Positions 21,521 through 34,100 of a stretch of DNA of 64,000 nt are shown here, one piece after another. This DNA comes from Ascidia mentula (lineage: Eukaryota > Chordata > Ascidiacea > Phlebobranchia > Ascidiidae). The notes under the pieces are model-generated. The model was not told the origin of the DNA and ran no database searches. It saw only the letters and a list, made by a program, of their open reading frames with translations. Position numbers and translations under genes: made by a program. The stretch lies in NCBI GenBank assembly GCA_947561715.1, contig OX387198.1, positions 7,192,001-7,256,000 on the forward strand. The letters are read 5' to 3'. How positions within the stretch are numbered: the stretch's first letter is position 1; the number at the start of each line of letters is the position of its first letter.

Positions 21521-22317
21521 ACAAACATTTAAAACTCATGAAAAGATTAGCAGTAGACGTAAAGGTCAGAACAATATGGATCTTGGGAGTTAGGAAAGCA
21601 TGTGATTTTTTCGGGCTGAACACTAACCAGAAAATAGTCACCCACATTTATTTTACGTGTGAAATCTGTTCCAGACGTTAGATGTCAATAAAAACGATTT
21701 GTTGCGCCAGTCAGTGTATTCAGTGCCGTCCATTAAAATATCGTGGCTAAGGGCAAGCGTTGCAAACCTTTTGCCTACCAAGAGCCAATTTTTTTTTATT
21801 TCATATGCAGATGTGAAGCAACATCCACATCTTTCATTCATTTAAATTATGTTAATTTTAGATTACAAATAAATTCAGAAAAATTCAGTTTTAGCTAAGT
21901 TTCTTAAATTTTGTTTATGCAATAGACCAACAATAGTCCATTAGTTGACAATAGACCTGTCAGTCACCAACTGCACTGATATGACATGATAAGCCGAAAA
22001 ACACAACTACTTGAAGTTCCTTGTCTTGTGAGAGATAAAGTACGGCTACGACTGTTGCGTCTCACGGCGCTTGAATGCTTGCAGGTATAAGACGTTTGTG
22101 TATAATTTTAACACGTCATACAGGTTTTGATTGTAGAGCGACAACGCGTTTGAACAGGGAAAACTTTATCAACGAATCACTACAACGTAATTTCGATACA
22201 ACACATTTAACAATGAATAAATTGAAAATCCTACAACTATAGTGTGCTTCTCCCTACTGTTGCTTATTTTTATATGCTTGCAATCTAACTATAAATACCT
22301 ATAGCGCCTTTTATGCT

Positions 22318-25300
22318 TTACCCGAAGTAGGTGATTACATACTTTGCGTATGCGCTAGCATCTCTAAACACTACGAATATGGTAGGATTTGTCATGTCGT
22401 CTACAACGGAGTCGTAAGGAATATTGTTACGGAATGTGGGAGCAACTCTCATCGTGTTGTTTCCTAGAAAATAATTTCCGGTCACCACTTCAGCGAGAAT
22501 AACCTTGCACAGTCCTTGGTTGTCTGCTAGCGCAAAATCTTTCGAATACGAAGCGTTCTTCGCAAAGTACACACCATGACCAAGCCGGGTTCCTGCGCGC
22601 AAGATGTATACGTAAATCAGTTTCGTTTTCTCTTATTCTATTAGATTGGGATGTTTCCCTCATTTGACTTTAGCAGTTGACCATGTTCACAGCAAAACAT
22701 ATTACAGCAATATTACCTAACATAATAGCAATAAAAAAATATTACCCAAACTGTAAGGCGAAATACATTTTTCAATTGTTCTACTTAAACATCAACTAAA
22801 CTATCTGCGTAATCGGTGTTTTAACCTCACACAGAAATATATATATGTATATATATATATAATACCGTTTGTTCCTGCGTAATTTCTGTCGAACCCAGAC
22901 TTGCAAATGCTTCTGGTCGCATCCACATTTGTGCCGTGGAAAAGGTCCTGGCTGACAACTTGGGAATTTCCCTGCCTCTGAAGACGTGCTTGGATGCCTC
23001 GTTTTTGCGCCTCAAACTGCGTGTAATGCATTTTATGTTGAACCCGTTCAATCTGAAACAAAAATATTATCTTCTTGCTAGCACTGAGCAAAGTACATAA
23101 CCAATAATATAATCGTTTTAATTTTTTTAAACAAAATCCTTTTCAAAAGAAATACATAGAAATTACTTTCGACAACAATCGAATTGTACCAGGGAGAAAT
23201 ACCTTCGCGATATTTTTTGCCAAAGTAGCCTTAAACTTCGCTTCTACGGCACGATATTCATCAGATTGCCTTTGTACTTTCACCACCATATGTTCCTTAC
23301 CATTCATTGCTGTCCACGTGCTAGGCTGCTGTTCACCTTAACCGTTTATATTAAATTTGAATATAAATACTGATGATGGGGTATAGGCGAAATGTATATA
23401 TTCTGTAGACCAGTATCTTGGAAGATTGCGCTATATTATAGGTCAGTCCTAGTAATCACATTTTTAGTAAATTGGATCAGACTAAACTTACAGACACGTA
23501 CCTGCTCTTCGGTTGAGTGCAGTCTGAACATATTGAACAAATATTAGTTTTATATCACATTTCGTAGGCCTACATCTGGTCAAATCACGAACCTGAGGCA
23601 AGGCACGGTATTCTTGAATTAATCGCGTGGCTGCGTTTACGACCTCTGCGTTGTTGTTCTCCACCAAGCTGACCTGTTAGTATGTACATCAGCAACCAAT
23701 TGTGTTATCAACTACACGATGCAAAAAATCCAGAAAAACAATGCTTACTTTACGCAAGGACGTCTGTGGGTTGCTTCGCACAAAGTTTTCGATAGTTTTT
23801 AAAATAATCGGAACACAAACTTCAGCACTTCCCTGATTCTGAGCCCCGCACCCTATAGCAACAGTGGCGACATGGCTCAAATTCAGATGACTGGCCGTTT
23901 CCAACACGCTTTTTATACAACATGAAAGCAACAGTTCATGTCCTTCTGTATCGTGTACAGCAGACCAGCTGCCAACAAAACACTCAATTGTAGGCAAATT
24001 ATTTTTACTGTCACAACGACTGGTATTTGTTAACTTTCAATTTACTTACTCTGGTCCGTCTATTGACACTTTGAATTTGTACGGACGACCTGGTTCTGCT
24101 TCATTAAAATTGACAATATCGGGACAGCCCGCTGTTAAATTTAAAGACAGCAGTTAGGCCCAGCTTTTATTTTTAAGTTATATCATTCCATAACTATACT
24201 TACATTCGGACATTACGATTGCGTCACAGTTATACGTGGTAATATCCCTTTCCTCGAGACATAGGTCAACTGCGCTTCCCGGAAAGCGAACAGTATTCTG
24301 AGCAGAAAATCCAAGTTAACAGCATAGATAGGAAACTAGACTTATCGATTTTTAACCAGACAGCTTATGCGGAATGCTCACAGGTTTCCTTTACATGGTG
24401 GAAAAACACTAAAACTATGTACTTACATACGATATTGTGCCAACCGAGACTGAAACACTTGTGATTTCCGAGGCTGGACGAACCCTCGTGACGACTGACG
24501 GTGTTGGGTGATCTATAGTATCACGCATTACGTCTACTTTTGCGAATGAAAATGGGAGTTTTCTTATGTACAGGTTTAAGAAATAAGGCTACCTAGTTTT
24601 CCTAAGCATGCACTGAAGCATGAAATAAATGCAATACAAAAAACCGCGACAGTTTCGGAATAACTTGGTCCTCGATTCCACGATCCGGATAAATTTTGTA
24701 GACCGACCGGACTGCCGAAAATCACAACGGCGAAAAAGTACAGAAAACCTGAAATGGAATAAGATACCTACAGAGCTTGTTACAATCAACCTTTCCGTTT
24801 ACGTTTTTCATATTTTAAAGGAAATTCAAATAATAATGCATAAATTACGATAACATGAACGTACTTGTCAAAACAACTGATATCCTCATTGCCTTTAAAA
24901 TTTTCTTTTCTCTTTTGCATATGTAAGCAACGTACGCAAAGATCGAAACAATGTGAATAATAATTCCAATCACCAAAAAGGCGGCAACAGCTCTTCTCGC
25001 ATCGTTTTGTAACCCTGTAAAAAGAATGATGTTGGTTATGCAAACGTTTTACGCATGATTTTACCTTTAGTTAGTCTTTTTTTCCATTGTATTTAAACCA
25101 AACGTCGGTGGTTATGTTAAAATATCATTAGAAACTAAACCTTATGTACGTTTCATTCCATTACGTGTGACGTTTTCAAACATATTGTGAATGTCATACC
25201 GTTCGGGACACTTCTGCAAAACACCACGTCGCAAAGTGTGAACAATCCCAAAAACAATCCATCCTCACTGTTTTCAGCCCAATTAGGAGTGGCCGCGGCA

Positions 25301-26605
25301 GTGATTGCCAAACTTACTCCAACGGTCAGATATATGCCGGTAAGAACAAATTGTGTCTTCTGCAATAAGTTTATATTATTTTAGACAATGACCGAAAGGC
25401 AAACAATATATACAGGTTATGTACGTATAACTGTAGTTCTATATTTAGAAACAACTGCAGGAATATATAGTTGCACTTGAACATAAACTTACCTCATTTA
25501 AGAGTTCCGCTAGCTGTTTTCCTGCATTTTAAATAAAATGGTTTATTTACCTTGAAATAGTATGTAGCTCCGAAGCAGGCCAAAGTTTGTAGATCGATAG
25601 ACGGATCAACAAATTCTTGGCAAATATGTATTTAAAAACTTTTACAAATCCAAACGTCGTACTTGAAAATAACCCTTCCCAACCCAAATTTATAATTTAT
25701 AGCCTAAGAAAAGGGAAATGGCTCTTACCTAATATTCCAATGTAACCACTAAAGCAAGAGGCAAAGGAAAAAACGAAAGCCACTATCGCCCAATCAAAAG
25801 CTATTCCACGATGCCAACTTCCACCACCAAGATCCTCTAAAGCAACAGGACTCCCGAAGATTGCGACAACAAGGAAATAAAAGAAAGCTATGGAATAAAA
25901 CATAGAATACTACTTATTTTAACTTAACATTATATTCCATACATCAAACACGTTAGAAAAGTAAGTCTATTAGCTATTCCTGTTAGTCTGCAAAAGCAAT
26001 ATATAATGTGGCTTTCAAACGTACTTGTTGCATACATCACAATCTCCGTTGCCTGAAGTAAGATTATCTTGTCTTTGCCTTTTCCGACGATAAAAAGAAC
26101 CACAGACACTAATTGTAATATCATTCCAATTACAAGCATCGCGGCGACTGCTTTCCTTGCGTCGTTCAACATACCTGAAAACGCAGGGTAACCTTTCCTA
26201 ATTCCCGAGTTTTGTTTTTATGATAAAACAGATAAAGAGTTGCACTTAGAAAATTTGAAAGTTAGCATAAGAATGTCCGAAGTTCAATTTAACAAATATA
26301 CCATTTCCACACATTGCGTTGAAAAACGTGTTTTCTTTTCCCCACAACCGCAAAATATGTTATTGTAAATTGTTTATATCTGTACTGCTCTTACCATTTG
26401 CAACATCTTGGCAGTAGAGCCCATAACAAACAGTAAACAATCCAAGCGAGACGCCAGTAAGATCATTTCGTGCCCAATTCGCCGAGTCGGCGGCGGCGAT
26501 TGCCAGACTGAGCGAGATAATTCGGTAGATTGCTGTCAAGCAAAGCTGTGTTTTTTTCGAAAACAGGAACTTGCAAGCCATTAGTTTAATTGTCGGGTCT
26601 TCCAT
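22318..26605 (-). CDS. tandem claudin-like / macrodomain / PARP14-type ADP-ribosyltransferase
   Basis: Sixteen exons with matching phases: 26605-26395, 26174-26025, 25887-25729, 25521-25493, 25359-25200, 25014-24865, 24748-24593, 24536-24427, 24297-24204, 24131-24050, 24019-23749, 23673-23593, 23523-23502, 23336-23203, 23052-22866, 22592-22318. They total 2271 nt, or 756 residues. Residues 1-173 and 184-338 are claudin-like four-helix domains with the W..GLF..C..C loop (GLFTVCYGLYC; GLFTLCDVVFC). Residues about 376-551 form a macrodomain (CDAIVMSES; GCGAQNQGSAEV) lacking the usual Asn and Gly-rich loop. Residues about 559-756 match PARP14/15 ART domains: WTAMN, QDLFHGTN, GFDRNYAGTNG, GHGVYFAKNASYS, TNPTIFVVFRD. 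The triad is His-Tyr-Ile, which predicts mono-ADP-ribosylation. The weakest link is the 56-bp intron 24592-24537 joining the claudin and macro parts. Alternatives are a separate PARP gene starting at the ATG at 24528 and one or two claudin-like genes upstream. Confidence 0.68.
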
Positions 26606-29353
26606 TCGTGATAGGTGGCCAAACTGGGGGCTTGTAATTTCCTTACATTAACACAATTTACAGACAAAATTAGAAGATGTGAAGCAATTTTGAAAATTGT
26701 TAAAGTCAACAAAGAATTCAATGCAACAGACGCAATTTTAAGATTTTGTCTTACGTCAAACCCTTCGTAAAAACGGGAAATAAACCCTTCTGTTATCGGC
26801 TGGAGTAGATAAATATTGACTGCGATGTTCAAGATATGTTACTATGGGGCTAAAGCAAAAACGTAGCCTGTATTATCCAAAAACTAAAGATGTTTTGACC
26901 AATCGGGGATGTTCCATTGAACGTTTTAGGTAATGCAAGTCTCCGTGTTTTTTAACGTGGTTCTTTGCGTGAACTGACACAAAGAACACTCTGCAGTAAA
27001 TATATACAAAATAAGACTCTATATAACTGTGGCAATGCTAAGCTAAACTGAAATTCAGCCTCAAAAGTGTGTTTACCATAATGTCATACAAAATGAGCTA
27101 AGTAATTGCCTGATCGACATCGGGATAACAATATGCTGATACTTGTTCTATATCTGATACTTGTTCTTTACCCGAACCAACGCAAATAGTTACACAGTAG
27201 AGCCACACAAAATAAGATAAAAAGTGCCTGTTGCACCACTCAGCTAAACTGAAACCCAACCCATAAAAGTTTGTAGTGTTTACTTTAATGTCAAACTCAC
27301 ACATAACGGACTGAGTAATTACTTGATCAACGAAAATCACTATCTTGTGACAATCACCCAACCTGTGACAGGATATCAATGTATGTGCATGGATTACAAT
27401 AAATTCTTTTTCCTCTAAAAAGTCTAGGGTTGATATACCACGAACACTTTATGTTGTTTAATATTTTTTTGTCAATCAGCATACAACAGCTGATTGCGAA
27501 AAGGCCAAATAGAAATTGGAGATATGGTCATTGATTAACCACCGCAAAGTTTATTGCCCAAACATAAATTGAGCGACGCCGTAAACAGGCTTGGTGTTTG
27601 TGGAGTAAGTAACTGGGCAACCCACCCAAATTGTTTGTATAACAATCTCGTTTAAGAGGAACCATCTTTCCACGAGTACCAAGTGTAGAAAAATACTTTA
27701 TTTTCATGTTCCCAGGATGTCAAACAAAGTGTTTAATGTATAATAACATCATTCGCTAACTTGGCACACGATACGCTCGTAACTATACATATTCACAAGC
27801 CACCCAGACCCAGGCAAAATTAACATAATTTCAGCAAAGCATCGTCAAGTTGTTGAATGCAATTGCCAGTGCTTGGTGTGTAACAAGATGTAAGGTATGA
27901 CGTACTGTGGATACATGCTGATATATGCGGATAGCAACGTAGATGTAATTTTCCATGTTTTGCAATTTTTTTTTTATGTATTTTCACGTAAAAGAATTGT
28001 GTCTGCTAGGGGTTATACATGTTTCAATTGTGCCTTTGTTATTCGTACATCTTAAACTTACTTTCATGTGAAGGACATTCATTTATACTTACACCAAAAA
28101 ATTTTTTCTATATTCCTATTTAACGAATAGATCGACGAACTTGCATGATTTAAATAACTGCGGCGATTAGCCTTTTCGGCGAGATCCGTACCGAATCCAA
28201 GTGTTTTAATGACGTCATAAATTTCAATAATGGTGGTAAAAATTAGTGATGCACCGAAACAGCATTTTTTTTTCGGCCAAAACCAAACATTCGGCAAAAG
28301 TTCTCGAATAAATTCGGCCCAATAAATCGAAACTAATTTTGGAATAGGTACATATCTTTAAATGCAATAAATCATAGCGCCCTCAATAAATTTAAATCAT
28401 GTGCTGGATTGGATCTAATCCTATCATACAGCCTTTTATTGGCACTGAAAGAATAACCTCAACTGCTGTACCAAATGCTTAAAGTTGATTTTAATCATTT
28501 CGGGGACAATAAACAAATAAAACGAACACATTCGTGCAGTTTGGACAATGATTCTAATCTACACTAAACTTTGCGTATTAGCGCTGGGTGCAGTAAAAAG
28601 TTAGTTATAAAAACTAAGAATAATTATAAAAACCTTGGTTTCGGCCGGATAAATTCGGCAAACCGAAAGTTGGGTGCATCCCTTGTAAAAACGTACACGT
28701 ACTGTTTGTATTTTCGCTGTTGCGACCTCACAGTGTTGCAATAGAAAACCCTTTGCAAATAACGTTTTCTCTGCAGTTGTGAATGTTCTCTTGCATTACA
28801 CAAAACAAAATCGCTTGTATTTTGTACAAATATGTACCACGCGCATGAACAATGAATAAGTGATATTTACTCACGGAACATCACCATGTTGGTGGTATAA
28901 ATCGCTTGTCAAACGGTTCCATGGTATGCATACTGAACAAAACGATTAAATTGCTATAGTTACCAATTTATGGTGTTGCTGAGATTACTTGTAATTTCGA
29001 CGTGTGGTTTTGCTTTTGGATTTTCATACCGCAACGAGCATTTCTCTATATTTTATTACGAGGAACAATTTCTTCAAGGGTTTCGTAAATTTAACTCCTG
29101 TTACGCTTCAGTTGCTACAGATGAACATTTGCAGATTTGGGTTTTGCAAATTTTCTTACGTTCAGTTAGAAGACGATTGTGGCGGCGTTCTTAAGTTTGC
29201 AAAGCGGAGTTTTCAAAAAGGTTTATGCTTTTAACTGTAGCTACTGTGAAACAATGGTGTAATTTTAATTTTGTTCAGATTTACAACTAGCAAACCATTA
29301 TTATTTGCAGCAACGGAATCTCTGCACAAATATTTTACCTGTAAAAGTGAATA
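26606..29353. other. intergenic region upstream of PPP6C and of the claudin-ART gene
   Basis: A divergent intergenic space of about 2.7 kb. Apart from the MITE at 28244-28683 it holds only short open frames. Just before the PPP6C ATG an acceptor-like ttatttgcag near 29,311 suggests a 5'UTR intron or a spliced-leader addition site. Confidence 0.45.
28244..28683. mobile_element. hAT-like non-autonomous element (MITE), copy 2
   Basis: A 440-bp relative of the 11028-11442 element in opposite orientation. It starts tagtgatgcaccgaaac and ends gggtgcatccctt. Imperfect 8-bp duplications flank it (gtaaaaat, gtaaaaac; 7 of 8 match). It shares internal words such as ggattggatctaatcc in reverse and the ttcggcc palindromes. 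It is more diverged than copy 1, so probably older. Confidence 0.8.
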
Positions 29354-30271
29354 ATGGTTCCATTTGACCTTGATAAAATGATAGAGATTGCAAAAGAGTG
29401 CAAGTACCTCCCTGAATATGACCTGAAACGACTGTGTGATTATGTGTGTGACTTGTTACTGGAAGAATCAAATGTGCAACCTGTTAGCACACCAGTGACA
29501 GTGTGTGGTGACATTCATGGGCAATTTTATGATCTGCTTGAGCTCTTTAAAAATGGTGGGGAGATACCGGAAACAAACTATGTATTTATGGGAGACTTTG
29601 TGGATCGTGGGTATTACAGTTTGGAAACTTTTACCTATCTTCTTGCCTTGAAGGCCAAGTGGTCCAATAAAATCACACTGCTGCGTGGAAACCATGAAAG
29701 CAGGCAAATTACCCAAGTGTATGGCTTCTATGATGAATGTCAAACAAAGTATGGGAACGCAAATGCTTGGAGGTATTGTACAAAGGTGTTCGACCTGCTG
29801 ACAATTGCTGCAATCATTGACTCAACCATACTCTGTGTTCATGGAGGCTTGTCGCCGGACATAAAAACCTTGGATCAAGTTAGAACCATAGACAGACAAC
29901 AAGAGATTCCACACAAAGGAGCATTTTGTGATCTAGTGTGGTCTGACCCTGAAGATGTCGACACTTGGGCAGTTTCACCAAGGGGTGCCGGCTGGCTATT
30001 TGGCGCCAAAGTTACAAATGAGTTTGTGCACCTCAACAACCTGTCGTTGATTTGCAGGGCCCACCAGTTGGTACATGAGGGTTATAAGTATATGTTCGAT
30101 GAAAAATTGGTAACGGTATGGTCTGCACCAAACTACTGCTATAGGTGTGGCAACATTGCTGCAATCCTTGTTATCAAAGAAAAGGGTGATAAAGAGGCAA
30201 AGCTGTTTCATGCAGTGCCTGATAATATGCGTGTGATACCAGAGAGAAACACCACTCCTTATTTTCTTTGA
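29354..30271 (+). CDS. PPP6C: serine/threonine protein phosphatase 6 catalytic subunit
   Basis: A single uninterrupted frame of 305 residues, the same length as the vertebrate protein and collinear with it from residue 1 to the end. PPP-family metal and catalytic motifs are all present: [28 protein letters not shown] and CVHGGLSPD. The PP6-type N-terminal stretch [17 protein letters not shown] and the C-terminal TPYFL, the substrate of carboxymethylation in PP2A-like enzymes, are intact. The enzyme acts with SAPS-domain and ankyrin subunits in cell-cycle and DNA-damage signalling. No intron interrupts the coding region, unusual beside the intron-rich neighbours. Full conservation argues against a dead retrocopy. 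Confidence 0.96.
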   Translation: MVPFDLDKMIEIAKECKYLPEYDLKRLCDYVCDLLLEESNVQPVSTPVTVCGDIHGQFYDLLELFKNGGEIPETNYVFMGDFVDRGYYSLETFTYLLALKAKWSNKITLLRGNHESRQITQVYGFYDECQTKYGNANAWRYCTKVFDLLTIAAIIDSTILCVHGGLSPDIKTLDQVRTIDRQQEIPHKGAFCDLVWSDPEDVDTWAVSPRGAGWLFGAKVTNEFVHLNNLSLICRAHQLVHEGYKYMFDEKLVTVWSAPNYCYRCGNIAAILVIKEKGDKEAKLFHAVPDNMRVIPERNTTPYFL

Positions 30272-31129
30272 TTTTATTACCAGGGTCAAACAAATTGTGT
30301 TCCACTGTGTAACTGTGTTTAAATGTGTTTTGATGTTCCATTCATGGAAACGCTTGTTTTATTATTTTACCTTTTTCAACTGTGTTGATGCGTTATGATG
30401 TGTAGCCTTATCCATATGAAACATTTTGTAGCCATTTCCTGCCCTTGTTTTCCAACTGGTTAGATGCAAATATGGTATGTTTTTCATGACATTAACTTCC
30501 CATTAATTTTAAAAATTATAAAATTATTTAGTTTGAAATGACCAACAAAAATTTAGTATTGCTGACTTGGTGACGGTATCATTTGATAGATTTGCAAAAC
30601 TTCAATTTCGTTCCTTACGCTTTTAAGAATTAATCCAGAGCAAATGGAAGCATTGAGTTGTTGTGAGTTTATTCAGTTTGCCCGTGGGCGTAATGACAGG
30701 TCTTGTTGGTACGTGGGCACGTTGACAAATTTTGCACTGAGCAGTCGGTGAAATAATAGATGCGTATAAAGCGTGTTGGACTAGTTTGGGGAATTATTAT
30801 GAGTGAGAAGTGAATTTAAAAACGGTTAAAAAGGCATTTCGAGATTCTAAACTCTACTCACAAACTATTTGTCGAAGCAAAGCAACGACCGTCGAACTAA
30901 AAGTTCAGGCAAATTATTTTGGATGAGAGAAAGGCGGGAGGAACTTTTTTGCAAGTTTGGTGGTGTCAGCGCGTTCGTTGTTGGACAGGCTTGAAAATAA
31001 AGGAGCCTATGGTTTTTTTTGCAGTTAAGCGTTAAAATAGTTGCTTTTATATATAAATGCAGGTCTGTTCAATAGTGCGTAGGTTATTCTTGACATTTCC
31101 GTTACCCTTTTTTTGAGAAATGAAACCTC

Positions 31130-34100
31130 GTTTCCAGGTGCTACACAGAAATGAACAATGTTTACCTTCACCTAGACTCATCTTTGCAGGTTAAGCTTGT
31201 GTGCTTTTTGTAATGTGTTTCCACCTTTAGGTTGCAAAGTTTGGTTTATTTTCTATGTTGTTTTGTTTCACAAATCTTATTTTCACGTAGGGCCAACGTA
31301 CCCGAACCCATAAGGAAGACGCAAAGAGTGATATTGATCTTCGCAATGAAGATACGTTTGGTTCAGGAGCAGTAGGTACGTATATTTGTTTTATCAATCT
31401 TGTTAATTACAGAATATTGCGACTGCACCAAACTAAGGTAAATGGTTTTCATATCTTTTTTCCAGAGGAGGATTGGGAGTGCGATCACAACCAGCTTGTC
31501 CAGTTGGATTTTCCAAAACTAAATCTCCCCAAGCAAAATGCAGGTAGAATCCCTCATCCCTGTGTAATATAACTAAATGCCCGTCAATGTAAAAACATAC
31601 TACAAGGTTTGCATATGTTTACAGACAGTCCAGTCCATAATGGCCATGTAAATGACCTTGACTCTTTTGTTGGTGGTCCATTACTGTCTCCCTCACAACT
31701 TAATGATGATGAATTAGAAATATCTAATCAGCAATTAGCTGCCGCTGTGGAGGAACTGGTTTTAAACAGTGACCAAGATCAAGATGCAATTGACCCGGCA
31801 ATTGTGAGCTTGAGGAAACAATCGTTGCCATCTCCGGGGGGTTTGTCCGGGACCCCACAGTGAGTCTATTATTTATTGGAATTGTATATATATATATCAT
31901 ATTGCATGCTTCTGTATGTAAATTCCTTAAGTTTTGTTAATGGTGATAGTAAGACTATCACTTTGTTTCATGTTTACAAAATTTCTCTGTTTGCTATCCA
32001 TGCAGTAAAATATATGCTGAAGCTTGTAAATGTAAACATGTAACACAGTGCCAAAAAAACATACAAACTATTGCATAGAACATTTTCAGAACCATAAATA
32101 AATCCAAATGTTAATATTTTTTATTCAGACCCATTGGATTTGCTGGTTTACCTAATAGATTTGCCAATGCCAATGTTACTGCTCTGTTTGGAAATCCTTC
32201 ACCTGTTTTTGACTCAGATAATATGGTATGACCTAAATATACACAAGACAGTTTTGAACGGTTCATACTTCAATATTTACATGATGAAAATTTGTGAGAA
32301 AATATTATCCAGTGGACAAAAAACTTGTATATACATAATTATTATTTTATAGCAAAACATTTGGCATGAAGATTTTCATCAGAAGACCCAGCAGCATCAG
32401 CAATCCCAGATACAGAAACTTTTTCCACAATTTCAAAACCTTAGAAAACCATTCAGTGACCAGGTAAATGTTGTGCTTTTGGATTTTTTCATTTACATTT
32501 TGCAGGACGTTGTAAATACAAAGTAATAATGTTGTTTACAATTGTGTTTTAACCAATCGCAGATCTGTCTTCCTTGATGGAAAACACCCTTTAAAAGCAT
32601 TACAAATACAGTCAATTTTTGTACTTTAGTTGGTTTCCACAGATAACCTAAACCACTGGAATGTACTTGTTATAAATGCTACTAAACATGGTCATAGTGT
32701 TGCAAGTGCTTGGCCATTCATAAGAAAAATAAGTCGCTGTCCAGAAAGTTAAACTTTTTTGTTTCAATCTTGCAGCTATACTCCCCACATAAAGTTGAAA
32801 ACAGCATGTCCAAGCCAATAATTTTAAAAGCAGAGGATCTGGAAAGGGAAATGCAGGCTTCACCACCCAGGTAAACATCACTTAATTACACACTAATGAT
32901 GTTCTGTAACTCACAAAAAAGTGCTCTTTGTGGTTTGTGTAAGACTTGCAAAGCCATCACATAACACAGTAAAAATATTCTATGTTAACAGGTAAAAGTA
33001 AACCACATTTTATTTCAGAAAATACCTACACATATTATATTATTGAGGTAATTGACAGCCGTTGATTCCTATTTTAGGATGCACTAAAGCAAGTTGGGCA
33101 TTCAAAACCCTGTTTTTAGGTCACCTTCCCCTCTGTATGGAGTAAGCATTCCTGAGCGAAATAACTCAAATTTGAATGATGAACATGACCGCTCACTTCC
33201 AGCCAGATCAGTGTCACCTGTTTTTGGAAGCCCTAAACCCTCAAACTTGCCGATAGGAACACCACCCAAGCACATCATAATGGATATGATGCACCAATTA
33301 GAACAGGTTGGCTTGGTTTGCTTTATTTGGTTGATTTTAAAACTGATAAATTTCGAAGTGATTTGTTATATGATTAATGCCTGTCTGTAAATTTGTGGAA
33401 TGTATTTATCATATTACACTAAAGGGCTTGCATTCTATCTTGAAGTTTCTAAATTTGTGGTTAAAATATCTACATACATTCCAAGTCTTTATAAACTCGA
33501 AGTATGTAATATTGTTACATCCATCTCATAACAACAGAAGCCAAGCTTCATAACATGATTTTCTTGTCAAACTTTACAGATTTCGCCATATTTATCTTAC
33601 AACGGTAACAAACCTAAAATGCATATCTTCTGACAACAAGACATTTAAAACAAGACCAAAAATATCAATCAACAGCAACAAACAAACTCCCCTGGTTCAA
33701 GTCCACATGTGGCGGGAGGTTCAGGTTCTCTTCAGCGTCCTCCTCTACCACCAGGCATCTCTCCCCATCAACTCCCATTCTTCATGCAAGCTCCCCCTCC
33801 TCCGCCAAGACTTCCTGTTCACATGGGACATCCTGGGATCAGGATGATGCCTCCACGAATGGCATTTTTGTCACCGGTATGATTGTAATGTATGTCATAG
33901 TTGTCACACGCAAAACCAGCTAGTTGTTTTTTATATGTGTAAAACCTGTTATTGGAATATAATGTACTTATTATGTCATTTGTTTTTTATTTCAATAAAC
34001 AAAGATTATATCTTGTAATTTTACATTTTTGTTTGCATTTAAAACAAGCTGTATACTGTTAAACTTTTTATTTAAAGGCAAGCAGAACTGACTGATACTT

